Below are positions 36,179-46,868 of a DNA stretch of 64,000 bases, one piece after another. Within the stretch, counting starts at the first letter, position 1. Each line of letters begins with the position of its first letter. The DNA is from an uncultured Paracoccaceae bacterium (lineage in GTDB: Bacteria; Pseudomonadota; Alphaproteobacteria; Rhodobacterales; Rhodobacteraceae). Made by a program: the position numbers and the translations under genes. Location: assembly GCA_947493745.1 (NCBI GenBank), contig CANLSM010000003.1, positions 1 to 64,000 of the forward strand, in the 5' to 3' direction. The notes under the pieces are model-generated. The model was not told the DNA's origin, searched no databases, and saw only the letters and a program-made list of their open reading frames with translations.

Positions 36179-37734
36179 ACCTCTGGGATGATCTCAAGGC
36201 CCATCGGGCCAGCCAGACCGCGCGGATAGACGACCTGTTGGCGGATGATCCCGCCCGGTTCGAGACTTTTTCGGCGAGTCTCGACGACATGGTGCTGGAT
36301 TTCTCCAAGACGGCGATTGATGCCACGGCGAAGGGCCTCTTGCTGCGTCTGGTCATCGAGACCGGTGTCGAGGCGCGCAGGGACGCGATGTTCTCGGGCG
36401 AGGCGATCAATGTCACGGAAGACCGGGCGGTGCTCCATACCGCGCTGCGCAACCAAAGCGGGACGCCGGTTCTGGTGGACGGCAAAGATGTCATGCCGGA
36501 CGTGCAGCAGACGCTGGTCCGGATGGCGGAGTTCTCCAACGGCGTGCGCAGCGGTGCAATTGCGGCAGCCGATGGCGGGGCCTTCACGGATGTGGTGAAT
36601 ATCGGGATCGGCGGCTCGGACCTTGGCCCTGTCATGGCGACATTGGCGCTGGCCCCGTACCATGACGGGCCACGGACGCATTTCGTCTCCAATGTCGACG
36701 GGGCGGACGTGCATGACACACTGAAAGGGCTCGACCCGGCTAGAACGCTGATCATCGTTGCCTCTAAGACCTTCACCACCATCGAGACGATGACCAATGC
36801 GCGAACGGCGCAGGCATGGGTGAAAGCGACGGTGGGCGAGAAGACAGGCCAGCATTTCGCGGCTCTCTCGTCCGCCACCGACAAGACGGCGGCCTTTGAT
36901 ATCGCACCCGAGCGGGTCTTCGGGTTCGAGGACTGGGTCGGGGGGCGCTACTCGGTCTGGGGGCCGATCGGGCTGAGCCTGATGCTGGCCATCGGGCCTG
37001 AGCGCTTCAAGGAATTTCTGAGCGGCGCGCATGCCATGGACCAGCATTTCCAGACCGCCCCTCTGGCCCATAACCTGCCGGTCATGCTGGGGCTGGTCGG
37101 CATCTGGCACAACAACATCTGCGGATATCCCTCGCGCGCGGTGCTGCCTTATGACCAGCGGCTGATCCGGCTGCCCGCCTATCTCCAGCAACTGGATATG
37201 GAGAGCAATGGCAAGCTTGTGAACCTTGCAGGTGACCCGCTGACCGAGGCCTCCGGCCCGGTGATCTGGGGCGAGCCGGGAACCAACGGGCAACACGCAT
37301 TTTACCAGTTGATCCATCAGGGCACGCAGGTGATCCCCTGCGAGTTCATGATCGCCACAGAGAGCCATGAGCCGGAGCTGCAGCATCACCATGACCTGCT
37401 GATCGCCAATTGTCTGGCCCAGTCCGAGGCCCTGATGCTGGGCCGCCAGGAGGCCCCCAGTCCGCACCGCCTTTTCCCCGGAAACCGCCCCTCAACGACG
37501 CTGATGTACCGTAAACTCACACCGGAGACCTTCGGGCGGATCGTGGCGCTCTATGAACACCGGGTGTTCGTGGAGGGGGCAATCTGGGGCATCAACTCCT
37601 TTGATCAATGGGGTGTCGAGCTTGGCAAGGAGCTTGCAAATGCCATGCTGCCGCTTGTGCAGGGTGGCGATGTCGGGGAGAAGGACGGCTCCACGAGCGG
37701 CTTGCTGACCCATCTGCGTAACCTTAGGACCTGA
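36175..37734 (+). CDS. pgi: Glucose-6-phosphate isomerase
   Basis: A 519-residue enzyme interconverting glucose 6- and fructose 6-phosphate. It has [31 protein letters not shown], the signature [19 protein letters not shown] and [17 protein letters not shown]. The start is the ATG overlapping the eda stop. In an Entner-Doudoroff operon it feeds gluconeogenic hexose phosphate back into zwf. No terminator is obvious in the 71 bp after it. Confidence 0.97.
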   Translation: MNLWDDLKAHRASQTARIDDLLADDPARFETFSASLDDMVLDFSKTAIDATAKGLLLRLVIETGVEARRDAMFSGEAINVTEDRAVLHTALRNQSGTPVLVDGKDVMPDVQQTLVRMAEFSNGVRSGAIAAADGGAFTDVVNIGIGGSDLGPVMATLALAPYHDGPRTHFVSNVDGADVHDTLKGLDPARTLIIVASKTFTTIETMTNARTAQAWVKATVGEKTGQHFAALSSATDKTAAFDIAPERVFGFEDWVGGRYSVWGPIGLSLMLAIGPERFKEFLSGAHAMDQHFQTAPLAHNLPVMLGLVGIWHNNICGYPSRAVLPYDQRLIRLPAYLQQLDMESNGKLVNLAGDPLTEASGPVIWGEPGTNGQHAFYQLIHQGTQVIPCEFMIATESHEPELQHHHDLLIANCLAQSEALMLGRQEAPSPHRLFPGNRPSTTLMYRKLTPETFGRIVALYEHRVFVEGAIWGINSFDQWGVELGKELANAMLPLVQGGDVGEKDGSTSGLLTHLRNLRT

Positions 37735-37805
37735 ATCCCCTTTTCCTTGCATCCGTTAAGCCTTAGGGTTTGGCCCGTTTGGGGAACAGCCAGAACGGGC
37801 GGCGG

Positions 37806-39008
37806 ATGAAACTTGCAGATCGGATGGGGCGTATCAAGGCGTCCCTGACAGGGGCGGCCATGGCGCGTGCTGCAGCCCTGATTGCGGAGGGCAAGCCGGT
37901 GATCTCGCTCACAACGGGAGAGCCAGATTTTGACACGCCCCGTCACATTCAGGACGCAGCGATCGAGGCCATGCGGGCGGGCGAGACCCGCTATACCGCA
38001 GTAGACGGCACGAAAGCCCTAAAACAGGCGGTTCAACGCAAGTTCCAGCGTGAGAACGGGCTTGCGTTTGACCTCGACCAGATCATCGTCTCGACGGGTG
38101 CGAAACAGGTGATCTTCAATGCGATCCTTGCCGCGGTTCAGGCCGGTGATGAAGTGATCATCCCGACCCCGAGTTGGGTCAGCTATCCCGATATGGTCAA
38201 GCTGGCAGGCGGGACGCCGGTTCTGCTGCCTTGCAGCCAAGCGGACGGTTTCAAGCCGAGCGCCGCAGGTATTGCGGATCTGATAACGGACAACACCCGC
38301 GCGATCATGCTGAACGCGCCGGGAAACCCCAGCGGTGCCGTTTTCTCGCGCACCGAGCTTGAGGCCCTGGGGGAGGTGCTTCGGACCCGTCCCGACATTC
38401 TGACGATCAGTGACGATATCTACGAGCATATCACCTATGGGCAGGCACCCTTCCGGACGCTGGTCCAGGTCTGTCCAGATCTGGCCGGGTCCGTGCTGAC
38501 GGTGAACGGTGTCTCGAAGGCCTACGCCATGACCGGCTGGCGGATCGGGTATGGAGGTGGTCCGGCATCGCTGATCTCCGCAATGAAGATCCTGCAATCC
38601 CAGTCCACGACCAACCCGTCCTCGATCAGTCAGGCCGCGGCCCTCGCAGCTCTTGATGGTGGCCTTCAGACGGTCGAGGAGCAACGGCAGGCCTTCCAGA
38701 CGCGACGGGATTTTCTGGTTGAACGGCTCAGCGCGATACCGGGCCTTGATGTGACAAGCCCTGACGGGGCGTTCTACCTCTTTGTCGGTGTCGAGAAGCT
38801 GCTCGGGTCATCCACCCTGGCGGGCCGAAAGATCACTTCGGAGGGGGACGTTGTCGATCTGCTGCTGGAGGAGGCCGAGGTCGCGGTTGTGGCGGGCGAG
38901 GGGTTTGGCATGTCGCCATATTTCCGGCTGTCTTTCGCGGCGTCCGACACGGCACTGACCGAGGCCGCATCCCGGATCGAGCGGTGCCTGACCGCCCTGC
39001 AAAGATGA
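37806..39008 (+). CDS. Class I pyridoxal-phosphate aminotransferase (aspartate type)
   Basis: A 400-residue aminotransferase. It has LTTGEPDFDTPRHI, the cofactor region LNAPGNPSGAVFS and the PLP lysine in NGVSKAYAMTGWRIGYG. The overall style is that of subgroup I-gamma aspartate aminotransferases in alphaproteobacteria, several of which also transaminate prephenate. The start was taken at the ATG 12 codons inside the frame, where the family N-terminus (LADRMGRIKAS) begins. Confidence 0.9.
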   Translation: MKLADRMGRIKASLTGAAMARAAALIAEGKPVISLTTGEPDFDTPRHIQDAAIEAMRAGETRYTAVDGTKALKQAVQRKFQRENGLAFDLDQIIVSTGAKQVIFNAILAAVQAGDEVIIPTPSWVSYPDMVKLAGGTPVLLPCSQADGFKPSAAGIADLITDNTRAIMLNAPGNPSGAVFSRTELEALGEVLRTRPDILTISDDIYEHITYGQAPFRTLVQVCPDLAGSVLTVNGVSKAYAMTGWRIGYGGGPASLISAMKILQSQSTTNPSSISQAAALAALDGGLQTVEEQRQAFQTRRDFLVERLSAIPGLDVTSPDGAFYLFVGVEKLLGSSTLAGRKITSEGDVVDLLLEEAEVAVVAGEGFGMSPYFRLSFAASDTALTEAASRIERCLTALQR

Positions 39009-39051
39009 CGCGCCCATTGCAAAGACCCGCCGGAGCGGTCAGTTTCGCCTC

Positions 39052-39819
39052 ATGATTGATCTTGGTGACAGGCAACGAGTTCTTGCGGTCCGGTCCGGTG
39101 ACTGCATCACCACATTCCTGCGGTTCTTCGATGACGGGACCTCCGGATGGCGCTACCGCGCTGTTGCGCGTCTGGCGAAGGACGGAACGCCCGTGCAGGA
39201 CTACGGACCGTTTCGCGCCAAGAACCAGAAGCTGGTTGACGCTGCGCTGGAGGATCTGGAGCGCCTGACGAGCAACTGGAGCGGGATCAACCTCCTTGAT
39301 CTGGCGAGCTATCCCGGCCCGACCGTCGAGGATGCGCCGTCCGATCTGCTCAATCTCCACGCGGACTTCTTCCGGTTCTTCCAGGTCAACCACCTCATTG
39401 TCCGGAACTTCATGGCGGAGTTGTCGGACAATCCGATGGACTTCCGCAAGATCGTCCCGCCACTCAACCTGATGCTTGCCCTTGATCTGCGAGGCATCGC
39501 GCGGAGTTTTCTGGATCATTCAGGCGATGCGCTTGTCGCTTTGGCTGGCGCACCGGACTTTCGGGATGATCCCTTCACCCATGGTGCAGGCGCGATGCGC
39601 GCCATGGCGGATCTGTGGTTCCGGCTGGATCAGCCGGCACGGGAACTGGAATGCCTGACCCTGAGCCAGAAGCTTCAGCCCAATGCGACCAAGGGACGGC
39701 GCGTCATTCGCCTGTTGCTGGCAGCCAATGACCATGCCGGGGCCAAAGCTGCCTATGAACGGTTTGTCGTCCAATGGGGGCCCGACAAGTCCCTGGCAAG
39801 GGAGGTGCTGGCGTCATAG
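39052..39819 (+). CDS. Hypothetical protein, TPR-like C-terminus
   Basis: A 255-residue protein I do not recognise. The first 60 residues look like a beta-rich domain (VLAVRSGDCITTFLRFFDDG). The rest is helical with TPR-like pairs (MRAMADLWFRLDQPARELECL, VIRLLLAANDHAGAKAAYERF). No signal peptide is present. It lies 17 bp upstream of the large TPR-glycosyltransferase gene, whose N-terminus has similar helical repeats, so the two probably work together. Confidence 0.7.
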   Translation: MIDLGDRQRVLAVRSGDCITTFLRFFDDGTSGWRYRAVARLAKDGTPVQDYGPFRAKNQKLVDAALEDLERLTSNWSGINLLDLASYPGPTVEDAPSDLLNLHADFFRFFQVNHLIVRNFMAELSDNPMDFRKIVPPLNLMLALDLRGIARSFLDHSGDALVALAGAPDFRDDPFTHGAGAMRAMADLWFRLDQPARELECLTLSQKLQPNATKGRRVIRLLLAANDHAGAKAAYERFVVQWGPDKSLAREVLAS

Positions 39820-39835
39820 ACCGGTCGATCCACTC

Positions 39836-42037
39836 ATGAACCTCAACCGCCAGGCCGATCTCCTGCTGCGGGATATCCCGCAGATCCTGCTTGCAGGGAA
39901 ATCATGTGAGCAGGCGTTGAGGGGTATGCTGAGCGGATGTCTTGAGGACTATGCCGTCTCGCTCCGGCTGTCGCGGGAAATGATGCGCCTGAACTACCGG
40001 GCCGAATTGCTGCCTCTGGTGGAAAAACTCTGCCAGCGGTTTCCTCGCAGCATCGACTTTCACCACATCCGCGCACAGCTTGATCCGGCGCATGCCGACG
40101 CTTTTGCAAGGCTGACACGTGATACCGGGCGCAAGAGAAACCTGGCCGCAAAGCTTCTGAGCGAGCAGGGGCGGGACGCGGATGCGCTCGCGCTTCTGCA
40201 AAGCGGGAGTGTCGAGCCGGGATTTGTCCTGATGGACGGGTTGGCCGAGCATGCGCTCTTGCGTGAGATGGGCACCCCCGACCCGACCATTCTGCCAAGG
40301 CTGAAACAGACCCATGGCGATGACCCGAGACTTGCCCAATATTACCTCTCGCTTGCGTTCAGCGAGGATGGTCCTTCGGCGCTGGTTGCGGCGTTTGAGG
40401 CCGACCCGGTCCCGCAATACCCGATACGTTCACAGGTCTTTGGCTGGTTGCTGGCCGCCAATGATTTCAACACGGCGCAGGACTTCTATCAGAAATGGCT
40501 TGAAGGGCAGGGGAAACCGGGGCTGGAACGCGATGATGCGTGCAGGCTTATCCTCGCGTCGTCTAAGCCTGAAATAGCCCAGGACTGGTATGGTCCCCAG
40601 ATTGCCGACATGGATGATGTGCGGAAATCCCATGCGGTTCATGTCCTCTCGGCACGAACAGCGCTGGCGGCGCGCGATCATGTCAGCGCCGAGAAGCGGG
40701 CCGAAATCGGAGTGCGCCTGTTTCCCGCGTCAACCGCGCTCTTTCGCCTGCTGATCGAAGCGCTTTTCCGTCAGGGGCATTGGGAGGACGTGAACGGACG
40801 GCTGGACGCGCGGCTGAGCGCGTTCCCTCATGATCGGGGCCTTGATCCACTGAGAAGTGAGATGGCGACAAGGCAGGGGCTGCCCACGATGGGGGCGGTC
40901 GGGCTCAAGGCCGTCGAGCTTGCACTGTCGCAGGGCGATCTGGAAGCAGCCGACGTCATCCTTGAAGCCACCGCCACGCCTGATTTTCTGACGCGCATGA
41001 GGGCGAAGGAGCTTCGCATGAGCCTGGCCGCGCAGACGGGCGATCTGAGTGCGGCCTCGGCGATAGCCAACATGCTGGAGACACTTCATCCGACAAGGCC
41101 GGGCACATGGGTTGCAACAGGCCGTATCCATTTCCTGTCCGGCGACATGGAGGCCGCCAAGCGCGCCCGGTCAAGGTTCTTCGAGCTTCGACTGGGGCGG
41201 GTGAACGGCGTTGAACTCTCGGCTCGGCGCGATGTCCCCGATCTGGTGCTGGAGGCAACGGAACCCACACAGCATTTCACCAGTGCGCCTGACATCAGGG
41301 CACAGATCGATGCCAGTCTGGAACAGGCCCCCGCAACACCGGGGGCGTGGATGCAGTTTCTCTACCGGGCCGTGCATGCGGAGCTTCTGACACCGTCTGA
41401 CCCGTCCGGGGACCGGCATATTCCGACAAAACTGATGACTTATTGGGAAGGTGAGACCTCAAAGCCGCTTGAGGCCATTCTCTGTGAATGGACCATGCGG
41501 TTGCCGGGCTGGTTTCATGCCCGGTTCGATGCCGGCTCAGCCCGTTTCTGGCTGTCTGAAAAAGCGCCGGATCTGGTGGCCGCTTTTGATGCGTCAGACA
41601 ACCCCGCCAGCCGGTCGGACATCTTCCGCGCGGCTTATCTGCGTCAGGAAGGGGGGCTTTATGTCGATCTTGATGAGCGCCCGCGCCGCGACGTCCTCGA
41701 CTGGTTCAACGGGGCTGACATTGTGCTGACCCACGAGCCGGGCCATTCCACCATCGCCAACAACTTCATCGCCACCACCCCCGGGCACCCGATCCTGGAC
41801 GGTGTTTGCACCGCGATGAGCAACCTCGATCAACCGGCCCAGGGTGTCGAGACATGGATGGCGACCGGGCCCGGCCTGTTTGCCCAAGAGGTTGGACGCT
41901 GGATTTGGGAGGGCCTCAGGAACGAAAGACCGCTCTCGGGGCTGCATCTGTTGCGGCACAATGCCTATCAGGCGCGGGTCGCGACCAACCTGCAATTGCC
42001 GCACAAATACACCAGCGATTACTGGCGCAAATTGTAG
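39836..42037 (+). CDS. Large TPR-repeat protein with C-terminal glycosyltransferase domain
   Basis: A 733-residue cytosolic-looking protein. About 530 residues of helical TPR-like repeats (AALREMG, LAANDFNTAQDFYQKWLEG, FRLLIEALFRQGHWEDVN) precede a domain of the capsular/OCH1 mannosyltransferase (Gly_transf_sug) type. Key motifs there are IPTKLMTYWEG, SDIFRAAYLRQEGGLYVDLDE (DxD-type) and NNFIATTPGHPIL. I infer sugar transfer onto a surface or protein substrate. The ATG is preferred over a frame start 51 codons upstream that overlaps the preceding gene. Confidence 0.8.
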   Translation: MNLNRQADLLLRDIPQILLAGKSCEQALRGMLSGCLEDYAVSLRLSREMMRLNYRAELLPLVEKLCQRFPRSIDFHHIRAQLDPAHADAFARLTRDTGRKRNLAAKLLSEQGRDADALALLQSGSVEPGFVLMDGLAEHALLREMGTPDPTILPRLKQTHGDDPRLAQYYLSLAFSEDGPSALVAAFEADPVPQYPIRSQVFGWLLAANDFNTAQDFYQKWLEGQGKPGLERDDACRLILASSKPEIAQDWYGPQIADMDDVRKSHAVHVLSARTALAARDHVSAEKRAEIGVRLFPASTALFRLLIEALFRQGHWEDVNGRLDARLSAFPHDRGLDPLRSEMATRQGLPTMGAVGLKAVELALSQGDLEAADVILEATATPDFLTRMRAKELRMSLAAQTGDLSAASAIANMLETLHPTRPGTWVATGRIHFLSGDMEAAKRARSRFFELRLGRVNGVELSARRDVPDLVLEATEPTQHFTSAPDIRAQIDASLEQAPATPGAWMQFLYRAVHAELLTPSDPSGDRHIPTKLMTYWEGETSKPLEAILCEWTMRLPGWFHARFDAGSARFWLSEKAPDLVAAFDASDNPASRSDIFRAAYLRQEGGLYVDLDERPRRDVLDWFNGADIVLTHEPGHSTIANNFIATTPGHPILDGVCTAMSNLDQPAQGVETWMATGPGLFAQEVGRWIWEGLRNERPLSGLHLLRHNAYQARVATNLQLPHKYTSDYWRKL

Positions 42038-42038
42038 C

Positions 42039-43517
42039 TCAGGCCGCCCCTGCCCTCCGGTCGTCGATATCTTCTGCAATCTCCGCATCCTCGGCGTCGG
42101 CTTCGACCGGATCGTCCTGCGGCTCTTCGGATGCTGCCTCCAGCGCACCGACGATCAGGGGCAGCATGGCAGCCGATGAGGCCAGCATCTCTGGCGTCTG
42201 TGGCGGCATGGTCCATTCCAGCGTGTCGAAAGCTTTGCAGTTCTCGCAGGTTGGCAGCCAATGGGCGTGCACATGATTGCAGTTCTCGCAGGTCCAGGCC
42301 TCGCCACGCGGAGCGCCGATGGCCTTGGCAAGCCATGCCTTCACCTCGTGATCGGGCGCTCCTTCTCCCTTCGCGACAGCCGCCATGATGGCAAGGGAAC
42401 GGGCCGTCGGATCGGTTTCTGCCAGATCACCCAGCGCGCGGCGCGCGGCGGGAAAGTCTTCCGCCGCCAGCATCAGTTCGGCCAGAACCATCTTGCTCTC
42501 GGCATGGGCGGGATTGCTCTTGATCAGGGTCTGAAAGCGTTTCAGACGCGCCTCCGGTGTCTCATCTGGTTCAATCGCGGCAAAGGCTGCGGCAAGATCC
42601 GGCTGCGGCGCGGCGTTCCAGGCCTTGCGAAGAATGCTGGTCGCGCCGCGTTTGTCACCCGATCTGATCTTCTGCTCTGCGGCCAGCGCGGCCGCAGGCG
42701 CGAAACCCGGGGCCAGCTTGTTGGCCTGAATGGCGGCATCCCGGGCGCGGGTCTCGTTGCCGTCCTCGATCGCAATCCGGGCATCGGCGAGCGAAAGCAC
42801 CGCATCGCGGCGCTTGCCGACATCGCGTGGCAGCGCACCGGCGCGGATTTTGGCCTGCAGGGTGGTGCGCGCACCGGTCCAGTCGGCCTTGTCCGACTGC
42901 AATTCGAAGAGCTTGTCCAGCACATCATGATGTTTGGGGCGCAGCGCAAAGGCCTTCTCGGCCAGTTTCAGAGCGGTTTCGGTATCGCCTTCCTTCAACT
43001 TCTGCTGCAAAAGCCCCCGGACCCCCACAAAGCGGGACCGGTCATCGGTCAGCATCTGCTTGTAATACTGTGTGGCGCGATCCGTGTTGCCCGAAAGCTC
43101 CGCCGCCTGTGCATTCAAGAGCCGGGTCAACTCGGGCCTGTTCAGAAGCTTCTCGGCCCTTGACGCCTTGACCTGCGCCAGACGGCTCTCGCCGGAGGCA
43201 AGCGCGATCATCCCGTCGGTCAGCGCATCAAATCCCTTGCGTTCCCGGTTCCGGTCGAAATAGCGGGAGATTGCGGTTTCATCCCCCCAGAGAAACCGTA
43301 ACACGGCGATCACAAGTGCCACGATCTTCAGCAGGATCCACACGGCCAGAAGCCCGACAAGCAGAACCACCAGAAAACCGATGGGCGAGAGCGAGATTTC
43401 CCGCGTGCCAAAGGCGATGCGCACCTCTCCGGGTGTTTCGATAATGAAACTCGCGGCATAGGTCAGCGCCGCTGCCAGAGCGATGAAAATCAGAACCTTT
43501 GTCAGTGACCAAAGCAT
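42039..43517 (-). CDS. hemY: HemY-like TPR membrane protein
   Basis: A 492-residue protein anchored by two N-terminal membrane helices (VLIFIALAAALTYAASFII and GFLVVLLVGLLAVWILL). A HemY_N domain and a TPR array follow (LLNAQAAELSGNTDRATQYY, FALRPKHHDVLDKLFELQ). The C-terminus has a zinc-ribbon-like CENCNHVHAHW with a second CENC. It is not protoporphyrinogen oxidase; the name refers to the enterobacterial hem-operon protein. Last of the hemD-mic60-hemY run. Confidence 0.88.
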   Translation of the reverse strand: MLWSLTKVLIFIALAAALTYAASFIIETPGEVRIAFGTREISLSPIGFLVVLLVGLLAVWILLKIVALVIAVLRFLWGDETAISRYFDRNRERKGFDALTDGMIALASGESRLAQVKASRAEKLLNRPELTRLLNAQAAELSGNTDRATQYYKQMLTDDRSRFVGVRGLLQQKLKEGDTETALKLAEKAFALRPKHHDVLDKLFELQSDKADWTGARTTLQAKIRAGALPRDVGKRRDAVLSLADARIAIEDGNETRARDAAIQANKLAPGFAPAAALAAEQKIRSGDKRGATSILRKAWNAAPQPDLAAAFAAIEPDETPEARLKRFQTLIKSNPAHAESKMVLAELMLAAEDFPAARRALGDLAETDPTARSLAIMAAVAKGEGAPDHEVKAWLAKAIGAPRGEAWTCENCNHVHAHWLPTCENCKAFDTLEWTMPPQTPEMLASSAAMLPLIVGALEAASEEPQDDPVEADAEDAEIAEDIDDRRAGAA

Positions 43518-43533
43518 CGCTCGCCCCTCGCTA

Positions 43534-44892
43534 TCAGTTTTCGGCCAGCAGCGTGCCGGTCAGGTTCTTCAGTGCCCGTTCGGCATTCATCCGCTTCTGT
43601 GCCCTGTCGATCCAGTCACCCATGGCAGCCGCCACATCCGGTTCGAGGCTTTCCAGTTCACTCAGTGACCCTGCCAGATCGTCCGCCTTGAGGGCCGCTT
43701 CCGCCCGGCTCAGCACCGCATCGGTACTGTCGCCTTCGATCGGTGTGAGCGACCGGCTGGCCACCTGCGCTTTAACAAAGGCCGAAAGGCGTCCGCCGAT
43801 TTCGTTACCGGCCTCAGCCGTAATCGCCGCCTGAATGGCCGAATGAGCGGCGTCTCCGAAAGAACTGCGCAGGTTCGGAAGCGAGGCCACGCCGCTTTCG
43901 GCCACATCGGCCAGCGCTGCGGGAACCTCGACACCATCGACGGAGCCGAGTGTGTCCACCGCCTCTACAAACGGAGCGCCGTTGCTGAGAGCCGCATCAA
44001 TATTGGCCAGACCGCTGCGAACAAGGGCGGTGTCCTGGGCATTGCGGGCCGTCGTCCGCGCGCGCTCGACCTGTTGTTCGGTCGCAGCGGTCACCTCTTC
44101 CAGTCGCTGGCTAAGGGCTCCGTCACGGGCCGCGAGATCGGAAATCTCGGCCTTCAGCCCTTCGATGGCAGCACTGAAACCGGCAACCTCTGCGAGCGAT
44201 TCCTCGTCAAGCACGCCACCCGAGAGGCCCATCATCGCTGATTTCAGCTCGTTCAGTTCAGCGGTGAGGCCCCGGAGCCGGGTCTCGGCGGCGCTCAGCC
44301 GCCCCTCGATTTCCGCACCATCCGTGCCGGCCATCTGGTCGGATATCTCGCGGATCTGCACGTCAATCTCGCCGCGTGCCGTGTTCAGCGCGTCTGCTAT
44401 GGCGGTGTCGATCGTGGCCTGATCGACCGGGTCCGGCATATTTGCCAGTGCGGTCTGAAACTCGGTGCGCAAAGCGGCGATCTCTGCCTCTGCCGCGCTT
44501 TGTCCCGGCATCAGCCATGCCTTCACCGGGCCGATACCCGAAGGTAGATTGGGTGCGATCTTCGGTGCGCCCCAGAGCGCGATGCCGCCGCCGACCAGAA
44601 GCAGGATCAACCCGGTGAGCACCTTTGAGGCAAAGGATCCGTGTGCCTCTTCCTCATGCGCCAGTTCCTCGGCCTCATGGCTGGCTTCATCCTCGCGAGC
44701 GGGCTCCTCCTCATCGGGAACCTCGTCGGGAGATGTGTCAGCCTCCGAGGCCTCCTCCGATACCGTCTCGGCCATGACCTCCTCTTCGGGATGCTCATCC
44801 GCCGTGTCCTCAACGCTTTCGTCACCGTCGGACTGCACCTCGTCAAGAGGCTCAGCCTCTGTTTCCGGGGTTTCAGACTTCTTTTTCGCCAT
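43534..44892 (-). CDS. Mic60/mitofilin-like inner membrane protein
   Basis: A 452-residue protein with an acidic, low-complexity N-terminus, one membrane helix (LTGLILLLVGGGIALWG), a coiled-coil stretch and a C-terminal mitofilin-signature region (LKADDLAGSLSELESLEPDVA, MGDWIDRAQKRMNAERAL). Alphaproteobacterial Mic60 bends the inner membrane and sits near hem genes in photosynthetic and related species. The ATG of MAKKKSETPE is preferred over a frame start 13 codons upstream. Function in this organism is inferred from family. Confidence 0.85.
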   Translation of the reverse strand: MAKKKSETPETEAEPLDEVQSDGDESVEDTADEHPEEEVMAETVSEEASEADTSPDEVPDEEEPAREDEASHEAEELAHEEEAHGSFASKVLTGLILLLVGGGIALWGAPKIAPNLPSGIGPVKAWLMPGQSAAEAEIAALRTEFQTALANMPDPVDQATIDTAIADALNTARGEIDVQIREISDQMAGTDGAEIEGRLSAAETRLRGLTAELNELKSAMMGLSGGVLDEESLAEVAGFSAAIEGLKAEISDLAARDGALSQRLEEVTAATEQQVERARTTARNAQDTALVRSGLANIDAALSNGAPFVEAVDTLGSVDGVEVPAALADVAESGVASLPNLRSSFGDAAHSAIQAAITAEAGNEIGGRLSAFVKAQVASRSLTPIEGDSTDAVLSRAEAALKADDLAGSLSELESLEPDVAAAMGDWIDRAQKRMNAERALKNLTGTLLAEN

Positions 44893-45009
44893 GCGTCGTG
44901 CTGCTTTCGCTTGCTTATGTCTCCGCCACATCGCCTTCGGACGGAGAATCCCTTACCGCTGGTAATATTTGTAGGCACTGGCAGGCATCACTACAAGCGG
45001 CAGCACGAC

Positions 45010-45708
45010 TCACGATGCGCCGGACGGATGGTCCCTGATGCAGGCGATCAGCGACGCCATGTCAGGCTTTTGGGCCGTAAAAACCTGCGTGAAACCGGTT
45101 CTGTGCAATAGCTCCGCAATCGCCTGCGAGAGGCAGAAAAACGGCAAATCCGAGCGAATTTTTCCCACAACCTGCTCAACAAAGAGGCAGGAGGCGCGCG
45201 GTGACAGGAGGCTGACCGCAGATATTGCACCACCTGCGAGGTCATCCAGACGCGCGGTCGAGAGCGGGAGAGGCCGCTGATCATAGAGAATAGCCTCGCT
45301 CGCCTGTCTGCCGGCATCGCTCAGATGCCCCACAAGATCGCCTCTGCCATGCACCCCCCTCACGTGAAGGAAGGGCTCCTCGCCATCGCGCAAGGCCAGC
45401 CCGAGAAGATCATCGACCGTGCCGCCTGCCGAGGCCGCATCAAACCCCAGTTCCCGTGCGATGTCCGCTGTCCGGTCACCGACGCAAAGCGCGCGCAGCC
45501 CGGCAGGATCAACCCGATAGGCGAAAGCCCTGACCCCGTTGGCGGATGTGAAAAGCAGGGTCTGATAATGGGACGGAACGGCTGTATCGGTCATCGGTAC
45601 GATCTCGGTCAGGGGTGCAAAGACCGGCACCCATCCGAGTGGAGCAATCAGATCCGCAAAGCGGTCGGATTGGGCGCGCGGCCGTGTGATCAGCATCCTG
45701 CGGGTCAT
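45010..45708 (-). CDS. hemD: Uroporphyrinogen-III synthase
   Basis: A 232-residue cytosolic enzyme that closes and inverts ring D of hydroxymethylbilane. Two bilobal domains are suggested by [19 protein letters not shown] and [13 protein letters not shown] in lobe one, then [16 protein letters not shown] and [15 protein letters not shown]. The family is weakly conserved, so the call leans on context with HemY and Mic60. hemC is not in the window. The ATG at 45708 has GGGAGGGG just upstream. Confidence 0.85.
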   Translation of the reverse strand: MTRRMLITRPRAQSDRFADLIAPLGWVPVFAPLTEIVPMTDTAVPSHYQTLLFTSANGVRAFAYRVDPAGLRALCVGDRTADIARELGFDAASAGGTVDDLLGLALRDGEEPFLHVRGVHGRGDLVGHLSDAGRQASEAILYDQRPLPLSTARLDDLAGGAISAVSLLSPRASCLFVEQVVGKIRSDLPFFCLSQAIAELLHRTGFTQVFTAQKPDMASLIACIRDHPSGAS

Positions 45709-45788
45709 CGCCCCTCCCATTGCGCGCCATCCCGCCCGGTGTTACCTCCGCTGCCATGAAAGCGCAAACCGGGACTCAGCAGGATATC

Positions 45789-46868
45789 ATGCCGCGCCTC
45801 TGCCTCGGCATCGAGAGCAGCTGTGACGACACCGCTGCAGCGCTGGTGACCGATGATCGCCGCATACTCTCTTCAATCGTGTTCGGGCAGGAGGGGCTGC
45901 ATGACGATTTTGGCGGAGTGGTGCCCGAGATTGCAGCGCGCGCCCATGCCGAGCGGCTTGATCACTGCATCGAGCAGGCGTTGGAGGCCGCTGGCAAGAC
46001 CCTTGGAGATATCGACCTGATCGCGGTGACATCCGGACCGGGGCTGATCGGTGGCGTTCTGTCCGGTGTGATGTGCGCGAAGGGTCTTTCCACAGCACTT
46101 GGAAAGCCGTTTCTGGGCGTCAACCATCTGGCGGGGCACGCCCTGACCCCCCGGCTGACCGACGGGCTGGCCTATCCCTATCTGCTGCTGCTGGTCTCCG
46201 GCGGGCATTGCCAGTTTCTGGTTGTTGAGGGCCCGCAGGCGTTCACAAGGCTGGGCGGAACCATCGATGACAGCCCGGGCGAGGCGTTCGACAAGACAGC
46301 CCGCCTTCTTGGGCTGGGCTATCCCGGCGGGCCACTTGTCGAGCGTGAGGCGGAGCGGGGAGACCCCGCGCGATTTGCCTTCCCCCGGCCGCTTCTCGAC
46401 CGGCCGGGATGCGATATGTCGTTCTCGGGGCTGAAAACCGCCCTGCGCCGGGCGCGGGACGAGGTTGTTGGCGACAAGGGCGGGCTTTCCGGCCAGGACC
46501 GCGCCGATCTCTGCGCGGGGTTTCAGACAGCAGTCGCAGATGTGCTGGCAGAGAAAACCCGACGCGCCTGCCTGGCCTTTGCAACGCAGACAGGTGTCCG
46601 GACGACGTTTGCGGTTGCGGGCGGTGTCGCGGCCAACAGGACCATACGAAACGGGTTGGAGACGGTCGCTGGAGAGGCCGGTTTCGCGTTCACCGCACCT
46701 CCGCTTGCACTTTGCACCGACAATGCCGCGATGATCGCCTGGGCAGGGCTGGAACAGTATGGACAGGGCGCAAGAAGCGATCTCACGCTTTCTGCGCGAC
46801 CGCGATGGCCGCTCGATCAACAGGCAGCGCCGATGCTGGGCTCGGGCAGGAAAGGCGCCAAGGCGTGA
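45789..46868 (+). CDS. tsaD: tRNA N6-adenosine threonylcarbamoyltransferase
   Basis: A 359-residue ASKHA-fold enzyme that installs t6A37 with TsaB and TsaE. It has [15 protein letters not shown], the metal motif [26 protein letters not shown] and [14 protein letters not shown]. An ATG 11 codons upstream (45756) is also possible; the inner one matches the family start better. It overlaps gpsA by 4 bp (GTGA). MtaB at 9242 acts on its product. Confidence 0.95.
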   Translation: MPRLCLGIESSCDDTAAALVTDDRRILSSIVFGQEGLHDDFGGVVPEIAARAHAERLDHCIEQALEAAGKTLGDIDLIAVTSGPGLIGGVLSGVMCAKGLSTALGKPFLGVNHLAGHALTPRLTDGLAYPYLLLLVSGGHCQFLVVEGPQAFTRLGGTIDDSPGEAFDKTARLLGLGYPGGPLVEREAERGDPARFAFPRPLLDRPGCDMSFSGLKTALRRARDEVVGDKGGLSGQDRADLCAGFQTAVADVLAEKTRRACLAFATQTGVRTTFAVAGGVAANRTIRNGLETVAGEAGFAFTAPPLALCTDNAAMIAWAGLEQYGQGARSDLTLSARPRWPLDQQAAPMLGSGRKGAKA

